This document shows, one piece after another, positions 46,498 to 59,120 of a DNA stretch of 64,000 nucleotides. Source of the stretch: Brachypodius melanocephalos (lineage: Eukaryota; Chordata; Aves; Passeriformes; Pycnonotidae); assembly GCA_013398615.1 (NCBI GenBank), contig VZSR01001685.1, forward strand, positions 4,433,019-4,497,018, read 5' to 3'. The notes beneath the pieces were generated by a model. The model saw nothing but the letters and a program-made list of their open reading frames with translations, made no database searches and was not told the origin of the DNA. Position numbers and translations under genes: made by a program. The first letter of the stretch is position 1. Every line of letters starts with the position of its first letter.

Positions 46498-46778
46498 CAC
46501 AGACCTAGAAGAACTGCAAGGTGCTGCAAGTTTGAGCAGCTGCACCAGAGGAGGTTTAGATTGGATATTAGGAAAATTTTCTTCACTGAAAGAGTGGTCA
46601 GGCACTGGAACAGGCTCTCCAGGGAAGTGGTTGAATCACTGTCCCAGGAAGTATTCAAAAAACATGTAGATGTGGTGCTTAAGGATATGGTTTAGTGGTG
46701 GACTTGTCAGTGCTGGGTTAATGGTTGGATCAGATCATCTTAGAGGTCTTTCCCAACCTTAACAATTCTCTTCTGTGG
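46498..46778 (+). mobile_element. CR1 LINE, well-preserved 3' end
   Basis: In sense orientation it carries the classic avian CR1 3' sequence: GGTTTAGATTGGATATTAGG, the GTGGTCAGGCACTGGAACAGG block, AGGGAAGTGGTTGAATCACT, GTGCTTAAGGATATGGTTTA, and the terminal GATCATCTTAGAGGTC followed by TTTCCCAACCTTAACAATTC. The final ATTCTATG-type octamer repeats are degraded. It is 5'-truncated (begins about 46498) and is the least diverged CR1 in the window. No product is made. A weak exon candidate lies 139 bp downstream. Confidence 0.95.
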
Positions 46779-46916
46779 AGGGAGATCCCTACACCTTATT
46801 TACATACACAAAGAAGTGCTGTCCTATAGGAAGCCAGGCACCTTGCAGTGTGTACAGTACATAAATCATCCAGTACCTACTTTGTGAGTGTTTGAGAATA
46901 AACTTATTTTCATCAG

Positions 46917-46977
46917 TGAAGCAGCAGCAGTGACTGCAACCAGAGCCTCAAAGAGAAACAGGCAAGAAAATCTAAAG
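46917..46977 (+). other. Candidate 61-nt exon (unproven)
   Basis: A typical vertebrate acceptor (CTTATTTTCATCAG) is followed by 61 nt and a strong donor AAAG|GTAAGATA. One frame is open across it and reads EAAAVTATRASKRNRQENLK, a basic polar segment. It would begin with the last base of a split codon and end in phase 0. I do not recognise the protein. No other exon of a + strand gene is evident, so it could be a pseudo-exon, an alternative exon of a gene whose other exons lie outside the window, or chance. Confidence 0.25.
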
Positions 46978-49900
46978 GTAAGATACCAAACTTTGAATTA
47001 CCCAACCTACCAGTCTTCAACAGACATCAGGAATGGAAAAATCAAAGCCAAACAAAGCACTGTGATGCTGGGTAGTGGCTTGTCTAACTTAAATAAGCAA
47101 CAACTGTGGTGCATAGAAACAATCAGGAAAGTATTTGCTTGAAAGATGAACTCTCATCTGTCCTTTAAATGCCTGGCAATGAAAACACTGGTTGAACAGA
47201 AGAACGAACATTACTTAAACATACTCCTAAAAGCGGGCTCAGAATGCTTTTCCTTTTTAAGCAAACATTTAGAGAACAGACCATTCTGGTGAATCAGAAC
47301 TTCTAAGCTAACCAAGTAGAGTGAAGAACAATTATTCATGGAGAAACAAAATAGGAAATAAAAGGAGGAAGAGCATCTCCTCTTTGCAGAGTTTCACTTC
47401 AGACTGTAGTTCCATAACTACAGAGAAGAGATAAACCTTTTCCTCGCTAATTAGGAAACACCTCTTCCTTACAGTAGAAAAAATGCCAGATCATCTAGAA
47501 CTAAAAAGATTTTGGTCTGAAATGATGCAGTCTGCATGATGGACACACGCTTTTGTAAAAAACAAAGCCCAGGACGAGAGGTTATCTATGAACACAAATG
47601 TCCTGCAAGACACTACAAACCCTCGACAAGTCTGATACACTGTGTTACAGCTAAAAGTTATTTGAAGATTTTCTCTTTTTTTAGCAATATTAACACGTGC
47701 AAGTTTTACATATATATGTTTCAGGGAAAGTGTTTAAGAATAACCAGGTCCCAAATAAAATTGCAAGAGCATAATTGAAATTATACTTTAGTTGTACCTA
47801 TTTTATTATTTAATGTTATGTACACAAATTATACACTATGCTCACAATATTTTATGAATGATATTAAATATTAAAAGCCTTAGAGGAAAAAAAGGTGTAA
47901 GGCTTTAAATAAGAGGGAAGAGTCAAATGCTATTGAAAAATGTAATATTAAAAAAAATTATAAGGTAGCTGTTTTTCTGGGGTTTTTGTTTGGGTTGTTT
48001 TTTTTTAAGTATGTTCATCCACTAGTTAGAGTAACTACTAACTTTGCTTGGCAAATGGTCCTAGGTAACTACCAGGAATCATTGCAAGAAGTGGAAGAGT
48101 TTTTCTTGTTAGAAGGTAAAGAAACACAGGAATTTCCAGGAAGCCTGGAAACGAGAATAAGGTTCCAGAACAGGTAACACACTTTGGGGAACACTGCAGT
48201 AGGCAAGACTTGAAATCAGACAACCACCCTAACTCAAAGAGACAGTTAAGTAAGGGTTTAAAGCTTTCAGTGTTTGCTTCCTTCCCACTGTCTGATTTAA
48301 GAGATACATTATCAGCCCTATTGATTTCACGCATCAAACTGTGGATTTTGAGGTAGCAAAGAACAGAACTTTCCAGAGTGGAGCCCAGCCCCACGCGAGA
48401 TGGACGCAGTAGCTGACTGCAGCAGACGTGACCTTTGCAAAGCAGTATTATCCACCTCCGCTCGAGGGTGTTTCGACACATTAGCACTTTGGGAGATCTC
48501 AAGGCAGTATTTTATCAGCAGGGCCCATCCAGGCATGATGTGCACTTTCACAGTTTATTAGCATATCCAGAGGAGGAACGCTGCAGACTGCAATGGCCTT
48601 TCCTTGTACGACAGAGCTGAAGTGTGAAACAACATCACTGACATTCTCACTGACATCCAGGAGCTCCTCTGCATATCCAAAATTCATAAGCATGTAAAAC
48701 CTGGCACTCTACAGGGAAGAGACTGATTTCCAGAGCACCTCACCTGTTAGTACATTAACCTTTGACCTGCTCATAGTCTAATATTCTGAAGAGTTCATAA
48801 TCTTACTTCTTCCTTCTTACTTTGCATGTTAAGAAAATACTGGTCTATATTCTACATACAAGCTAAATGCTGAAATTTAAAAAGAAATCAAACGTCTTTG
48901 GCAATGTAAACAGAAACCTTGCTTCTCACCTTACATCTGTACTGACCAGAAGTAACCCCGGTGAAATCAGCCAGCACAGGTATACAAAGGGAGGGAATCT
49001 GGTCCAAAGAGTAACACGACCCTTTGCACACAGATGCAACACAGCAGAAGAAAGAGCTGATGAACTGATGTGAGGTCACACAGAAAGATGCCAGAGCAGT
49101 CTGTAAGAGATTTCTCCTCCTTAGTCAATGACCAGTTTTGCACTCAGTGTCTCTGGTGGCCACTGAATCCTGGTCATGTGAGCAGGGGATTCCCGCAATG
49201 CAAAAATTCCCCGCATCGCTCAAATCGCAAACAGCAATCCACAGTTACTCTAAAACCATTCTGGAGCACAAGAGCTTTGGGTGTAAAACTAGACCCAGAC
49301 CTAGCTCATTAAAAACATCTCAAGCTGCTTCAAAATATAACTCTCAAATTTTAGTAATGAAAAATTGGCCTTCCTCTTCCCTGTTTCATTAAACACAGCA
49401 AACGAGCAGAAACTTGGGCTACAAGCCCTTGGCACTTTTGCCAATGTCTGACTGCCTTCACCACTTTCTGAAACACACTGAAGGCATTCCTGAGAAAAGA
49501 CGAGTTTTGACTTCACTGTCACACTTTTCTTAACTTCAAGACACAACATAGCTCACTTCTTGAAAAGGCAGGACAACAGGAATTCTTTAAAGTATTAGGA
49601 TAAGAAATTTGGTTTAATGGTTACAATACTGACACACACTCTTGTGGATTTGGGTGTGGCTTTTTCAGGAATAAGCATTAGTAGAAACCCAAGAGGTTCT
49701 TAAATAATAGATGGTAAACAAGGCAGAAGAATTTCATCTCACAAACAGAGGCAAACTGACTGTATCCCAAGTGCAACTGTGCTTCCCAAAGGATTTGCAC
49801 CAAGCATTTACCTATTTAGTTTAACATTTTTATAACCAATCCTCCTACTATAAAATCTAACTTTTCCTAAAAGGCATTTATATCACCGTATAAAAGTACA

Positions 49901-52900
49901 TTTCACTCAATTCTGCAGTCAGAAAGAATCTTGTTTATATTATAAAATTTTGGCTAACGTTATGGAAAGAAACCAACTTTAATCTGCATTAATCAATTTC
50001 AAAATAAATATTGCAAGCTAATGTTCCATTTTCTTTGTTTTGCATCTTTGTCTTTAGGCTTGAGCACTAAGTGATGAAGTTTATCTTTTACATAAGACAT
50101 GCCACTAACATTAATCTACTCCCTCCCCAAAACATCAACAAAATGAGCTATGGGTCATTGAGCCAAAAAATTAAATGCTGAAATGTACATCCAACAATGT
50201 TACCCTTCACTAGCAGATACCCTGTGGAGAAAAAAAAGTCAAACAAATACAATTCGAATGTCTAGCCAAAAGAAAACACTCAGAAAAGAGCAAGCTGAAA
50301 CTCAGTCCCACTCTTCAGGAGGAAAGGGATCTTGTTACAGCTTCCAATCTTCCATTGTCTGCTTAGGCACAGCTAGAACATGTGGAGAAAATTTATGGCA
50401 TTTTATCATGGTTGGCTTGGGGGAAGGAAGAGGTTCCTCTGTGAGGTCAGGTGCAGAAAATTATTAGCTTTTTTTCCTTCAGCTTTTCAACACACATTCT
50501 CTTCTACTGCTAACAGGGCAGTCATTCTGCCCACAGAAAACTGACTGGCCAAAGCAGTACTAAATTAAGGTTAGTCCCCACTATAAACTGGTTTCCACTT
50601 CAGTGAAAGATACACTGTTTTCCCCTGAAATTCCAGTCCATATTTCAGCTGTAGGCTTGCACCTGATGAGCTTCAAGCACCAAATACACAACAAAGTGCT
50701 GTAGTCCAAAGACAAATACAAAATACTTGTAATTGTACTGTGTTACCCCCAGCTACTATTTGACTTCACAGGCCCTCTCCTTAAGGGGAGGAGGGCAGAC
50801 TGGGACACAGAGGAGAAAGCTTAATCAAATAATATAAAAATAAATTATTCTCCCAATCAAATTCATCATGATTTTATCAAAGAGAAAGAGACTGAATTTT
50901 AAAAATATGTATTTTCTAAAAGCTGTCTCTGCTTTAGTGTTCTCAGTTCAGCAGTCAATCAGTCTCATCCATCATCTCAGTCCATCCAGCAACTCAAGTC
51001 AAAGCTCAAGGCAGGCAAGCTAAGAACAGGACATGACCAACCTCACTGGAAAACAGAGCTGGAAAACATTTTGAGGAAACGTTGGGGAAAAATAACACTT
51101 ACTAACTACAATGAAAACAGTAAGATCAAACACAGCCACCATACAGTTCATCCTTTTCTAAGCCCAGTAGGGATTTAAGAGAATTTAAAAGAATTCTTTC
51201 ATATTGAATTGGACAAAGCTGCAAGCAACTTCATTGTAGTTTGAAGTGGATTCAGGATAATTGCTGTCCAGAAAATTGATAGCTGGAATAGCTCTGAGCA
51301 CAAAACCACAAGTGTCCTGTAGTCACTGAATAGGAAAGAGCTGAAAGACATCATATGACATTTCAGGTAGCTACAGAGAAATAGAGGGGAAAATAAGTAC
51401 AAGTGCTTGCAACTAAAATAAATATATCCAGGCCTGAAGTCATTAAAAAGAGGCATTAATGAGAATATTTATAATATATTAAAACGACTTTCAAGTAATG
51501 CACTGAAGACCAGAGAATAATCAAGCAATGATGAAAGAAAACACACATATACTCAGCATCATTTAAACAGTTATGTTACATGACATAAAATTTTGCTGGC
51601 AATACTGCAAGATATGCTATCAAACTTATAGTTCTACTGCCCACACTGGAATATTTTTAATCACTAGAAGGATAAACCCTGGGCACAACACAGGAATGAG
51701 AAAGCAGAAGATTCAACATTTGAAATGAAAAAAAAATTATCATCCAGTCTGTTTTTCTAATTAGTATTTCAGTACCTAATGCACTTAAGTTCAGGCTGGA
51801 GACAAGCAATTCTCATTGCCTGCCCTCCAAAATAATCAGATCTGCAGATTTCTTTTTCTTAGAATTCCCTTTTAAACATAAATTCTTTGTGATGTATTTC
51901 CCCTAGTACATAGTAATACAGTAATGTGCTTGTATATAATCTGTCTTTGATCTACAAGTTTGACATGAATTCTTCAAATTAGAGAAGTATTTCACAAAAA
52001 AACTGTTTTGAAAGATTCATCATTTTTCCAAAGAATTCCAAACTTTGGACCTCACGATTAACAAGACCAAACTTCAGCTGTATTAAGATGAAATTCAAAC
52101 CTAGTATTTCACATTCCATGAAGAAGATGGAAAGGAAGAAGGACCACTAGAAACAACTCTCTGCATGCATGAAAGCCACCCCACCACCACTACCAATCTC
52201 CTTTGGTCACGTTACTGCCAAACAGCTACACCCCCACCACAAAATCTCAGCCAGACTGATCTCAGTTTGTCAGAATTTTTCAGAGGACAAGATCTTTGGT
52301 AGCAGTCTGTCATAGCTCATACATATACTTTAATTTTACAAAAGAAAAGGAAAATGAAAACATCTCTCTGGCAATTAATAAACAGTTCAACATAAAATAT
52401 TAATGTACCTTCAAACGCTGATTATTCAGAATTCTTCTTTGTAAGTGTTTTGAAATTTGAAGTTCATTTTGCACTAAATGTGCTTATTTCAGTTTAAGCA
52501 AGAAGACTGGTTAAAAGCCAGCAACTGAAAAGTTAAATGAAACTAAACCAAAAAAGTGTATTAATTTTTTTTTAAGTCCTGTATTTTAAGTGTATCTCTC
52601 TCTTTAACTCAATCCTCAACACTATAATCAGACGTTTTGGAACAAAGACCTTATGCTGAACCACAAGTTCTTCATCTTCCAAGGCTGTTCCTTGGTGTCT
52701 CACTTTTATAAATACTGTTAATGTCACACACTGTCAGTGCATGGCAAAGGCTGCTATTTCAGCCTGGAACACTTCACCAGTGAATGCAAGCCCAGGGAGC
52801 CCCCAAGAATTGCCCAGCAGCTACAGTTTAATAAAGCAAGAGTCATGCCCTGATGACAAAGGCTTCACTTAAGAAACAGTAAAACACACGAGCAAGAGTT

Positions 52901-55900
52901 TCTCTGAGTTTTGAGTTAAGGCGGAAAAAATATCCAAACCTTTCTTTTGAAAAGTTGCTAAGTCTAAAGCACAAATAAAAACTAGAAAGCTGGCAACAGA
53001 GTTAGTTTTTATAGCAGAAGTGCAGAATTAAAGCAAGAGCATTCAAATTTACCTACATCTAGAAGAGCCTCCTCAGAACCATGAAAACTCTATCAAGTGA
53101 TAATTTGTTGAGTGTGCTTTAGCACTGCAATTTGTGTTTAATTACAGTTCCACAGTTATTCCTTATTTAAGCTGTAATGCTCTCCAGGCAGAATGCATCT
53201 CGCAAGGTTTATTGCATACCAAGGAGAGAAAAATTCGCTTCTTCAATCACTAGAAGGGCAGCAAAATTTCCCATGCAGTCACTACTACATTACAGAAATG
53301 GCATTTTTAAATATTGCTTTCATATACTTTGACTGAGATTCATACATCACCTGAAATCAATGAAGATTTAATCAAAAGTTAATTTGCATCTAGAGTCTAA
53401 GTCTGCAATAATAATTTAATATCACTGAAAATGTAATCAATTTCATAGGTGATAAACAAGAGGGCAAAGGGTAATATCATCATAAAAACAGAGCAACTGC
53501 CATATTCAATCCTTTGGGATTCCTTAGATCCTGCTGTACTAGACACTTATGTTTTATTTAATCAAGAACTTCAGACAAAAGCCATAACTGTATGTTTCAG
53601 AAACAAATCAAGGCCCATCAGTCTGCACATGTATAAACTTTCCCCTCTTCACTGATCTGTATCTTAGGCATTTGTTAAGCCTTGAAGCACAAGATTTTGT
53701 GCCTCTGCCAATGAAAACTCTCAGCATTTTTGCAGTAATTGGCACTAATATTAGTATTTCCTATTCCAAGGATGTCTCCTGTTTGTTAGTGAGGAGAACA
53801 CGATCCACACAGCAGCACATATGAGGTATGGAAGGTACACAGTGTTCACACAAACGCGTTCAACTGATGAGCTGCCCAAAATTAAAACAACTATTAACAA
53901 TGAGGAAAAGTTCCAAGTTCAGAAAAATCTCAAATTACATTTTTCAGTTCTGCAAGACTGCAATTCCTTCCAAATAACAAAAAAAAAAAATGCTAATGAG
54001 TACGCACTGAACTGAATTTAACACAAAACCACCACTCTGAACTTAGGAAGTGAAACATATCTTCAGTAATACAGAGAAAAACACACAGATAAAACCAAGA
54101 AAAATTAGGGAAAGCATAAGGTCTCCTAAGAACACAGGAGAATATTCACTGCTCCTTCACCACGTTTCCCTTACAAGACCACATCAGTCCTTCCTGCTCT
54201 AAACCAAACTCCATCTCAAAGCAAACCTTTCTGTCATTAGGCTGTCATCAGTCAAGCTGTGCTCTGCTACAAAGAGTAGTGTGTTTTTTAAAAAACTGAA
54301 GCCAAAATACCAGGCCCTGCGAATTTTCCTTAGAAAGGAGATCAAACTCATGAAGTCTTAACAAAGCCACATCACCAGATAAAGTAAAACCTAAAGCAGG
54401 TAAAATAAACAAGAAGTTCATGAGACAATAGTAAATTACTAAAAGCACACTAGGTGCAGATCTATGTCTGGAAATAGTTGCCAGCCAGGATTTCCATTTT
54501 GTACTGAAGTTCAAAACAGAACTTCCCTGATCTGTGTGCCAAGTTGTATAGGAAAACCAGAAAGCTTTGGTTGTCTCTGATACACATCTGCCATAAGTAA
54601 AAATTTATGCTGCTAAAATATCACAGATGCCACAATAAAGTTGTTTTTCATGTGTAGGCATTGAGGGTCTAAGTCATGTCAATACATCTACCCACCTACA
54701 TCTGGGAGACCTCTTAGCATTCCTAGAGGAGATGCCATCATGCCCAACATTCAGGCTATATGGATGGCCTTTGACAAGTAAATCACTGTATTGACTGTAT
54801 GATTGGGGAGCTGTAAAATAAGGTCAAAATTAAAGGTTAAAAGAAAAGATTTACTATTCTTTCATATTTTAAGGGGTTTTTGTAAACTGAAGTCTTTGTA
54901 AGATTTGCCTGTTAAACCTCAAAAATTTCACTGCCCTACTACACTGCTGACCCACTGTGGACCACTGGGTATTTATGCAAGAAATCCTTTCTTTTCTCAT
55001 GTTTTGGATGTTGGCTTTCCTCACATGTGTGCAAACACATGTTCTTCTGAATTAGCTTAGACAAAAAAGCAGACCAGCTTGCAAGAGTGAAGGAGTCTAA
55101 GTGGTGCTGACTTTTTCACATTTCAAATGCAAATTATTTATTCAACTACACAATGCCAAGCCATTAAAAAAAAACTCTATAAAACACATTCCCACAGCTA
55201 ACCTTTTGTAAATACAGAATGGAGAAACCAAATTAAAATGTTACCTAAAAATGTTATTTTTTTAGTAATTAAGGCAAGTAAATTAAGATCTATACAAGGT
55301 CATTTGCATAATAAATATAAAACAGTATTAAACAGCAATAGCTTCTTCTAAAATGGCTTGATGCCTCTTCTTCTGATTTGATGAACATTATACAAATACA
55401 TGCACATAGTTCTAAATCGGTTATAAAGTCCTAAACACTTTTTCCATCAGAACAGTCTCCATAATCGTGATAAACTATAAAGACAATATTTAAGAAGCAA
55501 TAATAATACATGCAGAAACTGTGTTTATCTAAGCTTTTATATTAAGATTTGACCTAAAACTTACATCAATTAAGACAATAGATATTCAAAAGCTTACTAT
55601 AAACAACAAAACCAGCATCATGTCCAGAATTTTGGAAAGAAAAGAGAAATTATCATTATGTAGGAGAGACAACCTGGCTGCAGTACTCTAACACACACTT
55701 TCAATAAAGACTGGAGAGGAGGAGACTGGAACATCCCAAGTAATCACAGTCTATCTGAAAATATTATAGAGCCATTGCTTTGTAGGCAAATAAACTGCAT
55801 TTCCAAAGACAGAACAAAAACTACACAAACTTTGTCAGAAGTTATTAAATGACACCACAACACAGAGAGTTAATTAAGCTTCATGACTTCACGAATCTTC

Positions 55901-58900
55901 AGTATTTTGTCCTCACTGCTTTTCCTCTCCCCAGAACCAAACTGAGAAATGTGTGGATATGGATGAATAGTTGACATTTTCATGTGTATTACCTGAGGAC
56001 CAAATACTCAACAGAGCCTGCAGTTTGCTGACTCAACTGCAGGAAATGTGGTTTTCAGCCACACATATTCAAACCTCTGCTCTCTTTATAAACATCATTA
56101 GATGTGTTGATGCATCTTAAGACCTTCACACAAAAAGATACAAGCTGACAGCAGTAGCAAAAACACCAGAGGTGTGGTTGGTATTAGAAACATGGATGTG
56201 AATTCCGTTTTTCAAGATGATCCTTCCTTAAGAGCCAGTTTCAGTTTTGCAATCCAGCAGGGAATATCATACCTCACACCAAATTAAAGGGATAAGCTCT
56301 GCAGTACAGCTGAACAACATTTGTCTTCTGTAATCATGATGCCCTGCACTTTTAAGAGTTACACTAATTAAACTAGAAAAGGTCACACAACTGAAAATGT
56401 TCATGATTTGGGAAAGACTTCATAACAAAATCGTTCCTGTCTATCACTAATCTTCTATACACAATCACTGCCACTTTGATAAAGTGTCTCTGTCAGCCTG
56501 CTTGTGATTATACACAAGCAGCCTCAGCCTTTGTCTGCTGGAAGAGTTCATGAGCTTTTTCTTGCAAACCTCAGTCAGACAGAGCCACAGAAGAGAGGAA
56601 GAGGAAGCAAAACCCAGCACTCCTCATGATTACCCCATCATCTCTTCAGGAAACAATTTATTTGTAGTTTAAGAACTTCAGATTTAACTTTAGGATTTTG
56701 GTATTGAAATTCCAGAATAAAAATATGTTTATATTTACACCGATAGGAAAAAGAGGAGGCAGACAAAACCACCTTGGTTCTAATCCCAATCCTTGAAGAT
56801 TAGCTGCAGTGTGATCTGCATTTCTTATCTCTTTTTCCTCATGGGTTATCTGATAACATTGTTATTCTTCCAGTTTCTGAAACCTTAAGACCCTCTTTAG
56901 AGGGTCCACTCCTTCCTCATCCCATATAGCACCTTAAAAAATTGGACCACAGAGCATTAATTATGTCTTCAAACAGCCAGAGAAAATGCCTTTAAACTGC
57001 TCCTGCATTTACAGATAATTGGTCAGAAACTGACCAACTGCTTTAGTTTAGTTAGCAATTTGAAAAGATGTTGAGGTTGAGCCCTATGTTCTGAAGTCCT
57101 TCCTGAATCTGAATAATCCTCCGGGCATAACCCAGAAAGCTGCTCCCTCTCTGAGTCTCTTCTTCTCCAACTTTTCTTATTATATAGAAAACCTTCTTCC
57201 CCAACAGCCTGCTTTCTCTCAGGTATTTAATGGGTGATTTGAAAGAAATAAAAAGATGAGGAGGAAAAGGTTCCTACCGTTCACATCACAGTGACTGCAC
57301 AGGATCAGGAGGAAAGCCTGCACTGCAGCACAATTCTATCAAACCTTTGGGCCTTTCAAAAGCTGCAGTAATGCCTTCCTGTTGCTGGAGGAGATGAAAA
57401 AAATAAAATAAAAATCACACAATCTAACCAGCCTGAGAACAGTGGGCTTGGGAGTAAGTGTTCATTCAGCAAAGACGCTGACAGAGCAGGCAAAAATAAA
57501 ATGCTTTCAGAACCTTTCACAATCTATTTCTGGATCAAGTTCTCAGTTTCATATGGTTTTCTGCCACTTTGAACTACACCTTAATGTAGCTACCTCTTCA
57601 AACAGTATCCAGTAGAGCAGACACAAAGAAACATCACAGAAAGCACCAAAAAAATCCCCACAACTACATATGAACCCAAGTACATGTGTTGCTGCCATTC
57701 AACCCAGACCCAGGAAGTTTTCCCCAGGGAAACAAACTGTAACTTAAACAACTTTTACCTGCTGCACAACACAAAAAGGAAACGCCAACAATCTAGCACC
57801 TTGTGTAAGGAAACCATATCCTCAGTGGATATGGAACTAACACACATATATATTAGAATACACTAGAAATCGCCAATAAACTCACTTCCAAGACAGCCAT
57901 GCCACAGCTCTCTTTCAACAAAACCCAACAATCAGACTACAGCTACATTCATTTCCCTTCTCATGTGCAGGCTTTCAGGATATATTCCTCTTTTGTCCTG
58001 GTCCTCCTCTTTTCCTTTTTCCATTAAGACATTACAGATTGCAAAGGCTAAGAGGAAGCATGCCTGAGCCAAAAGAATTTTCAGTCTAACGAAAACTGGT
58101 ACAAAATGAACTTCAGAACTGCAAGTTAAGAGGAAGTTGGTCAAATTCAGTGTTCAGAAAATAGAGCATAAGCTTTTCTGTGGGAAAGCTTCTCCATAGT
58201 AACTAAAACTGCAATCTGAGCATTGACTCCCTGTCAAAAATACCCTCAACATAAAAACAAAGTACAAAAGCCTCTCAAAAGCGAGAGATTTCAATGACCC
58301 AAAAAAGAGGACAAGAGGAGGATCCTCTAAGCATTTACAACTTCTCTGCTGATGATCTATTTTACTAATAAGAAATAACAGAAGAAAATATAACAAAAGA
58401 TTAAACAGCTATTTAACATGTACCAGGGAACATTATTCTGGCAATTAGTAAATTGGTGGTAGTGCTTCTCCAGCAAGAGGTAGGATCAATGCAGCTGACT
58501 CTCAGCACTACAATTAAGGATCAGAGAACTGTTCATCCCTTAAAAGTGCTAAGCTTTGAAAATTGGTCTGTATTTTTTCATGCCAAGTCTCTGCCTTCTC
58601 TTAATTTTTAAAGGATTTTCATTTCAGTCAGAACAACTCAGTTGTTTCACAAAGGAAGAGAGAAAAATATCTTGTTTCATCGTTGTTAAAAAGACAGACT
58701 TTGTAAGAAAAGTTTCAAAGACTGATGTTTCCAAGAAAGGGCCTGGGGTAGTTTTGCACAAAGAAAATACCTTCTGTGACCCTCAAGATAATTTCTAAAT
58801 ACATCTCACACATCTTTCAAAAGATACAGATTGCTCCTATTCTTTAAAATGCAGCTAGAGTTTTGCAGCTGAGGTCCCAAAAGGGCCTAATGTGACCGAT

Positions 58901-59080
58901 CATTCCTTCTTTCCCACCCGAGGGAGAACCCCTGAAGAAATGTGCGTCAGCACAGAGAGCAAAGCAGTCACAACTACGGCTGCCTCTTGTAAGCATCCTG
59001 TAAGGACAAGGTATCATCAGAACTCAAATTTCGGCAAATCTACATAGTAAGGAATCTGCTTTTAATGAAGAAAGGAGTGT

Positions 59081-59120
59081 TTCTAACACTGGAGACCAAA
59101 ATTCTAACACTGGAGACCAA
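59081..59120. repeat. Tandem duplication, 21-bp period
   Basis: TTCTAACACTGGAGACCAA at 59081-59099 is repeated exactly at 59102-59120 with two A-rich spacer bases. Confidence 0.97.

Noticed and set aside
48088..48117. Plus-strand stretch NYQESLQEVEEFF as a coding exon
   Set aside because: Protein-like by eye, but the upstream acceptor lacks a pyrimidine tract and the donor GTAAAG is weak.
48038..48502. Longest ATG open frame (154 codons, minus strand) as a gene
   Set aside because: No domain, signal peptide or splice context; Cys/Leu-rich translation consistent with chance in this composition.
48888..49079. Minus frame containing SGQYRC, reminiscent of an immunoglobulin-domain ending
   Set aside because: Only a six-residue resemblance; no upstream Ig-fold cysteine/tryptophan pattern and no convincing exon boundaries.
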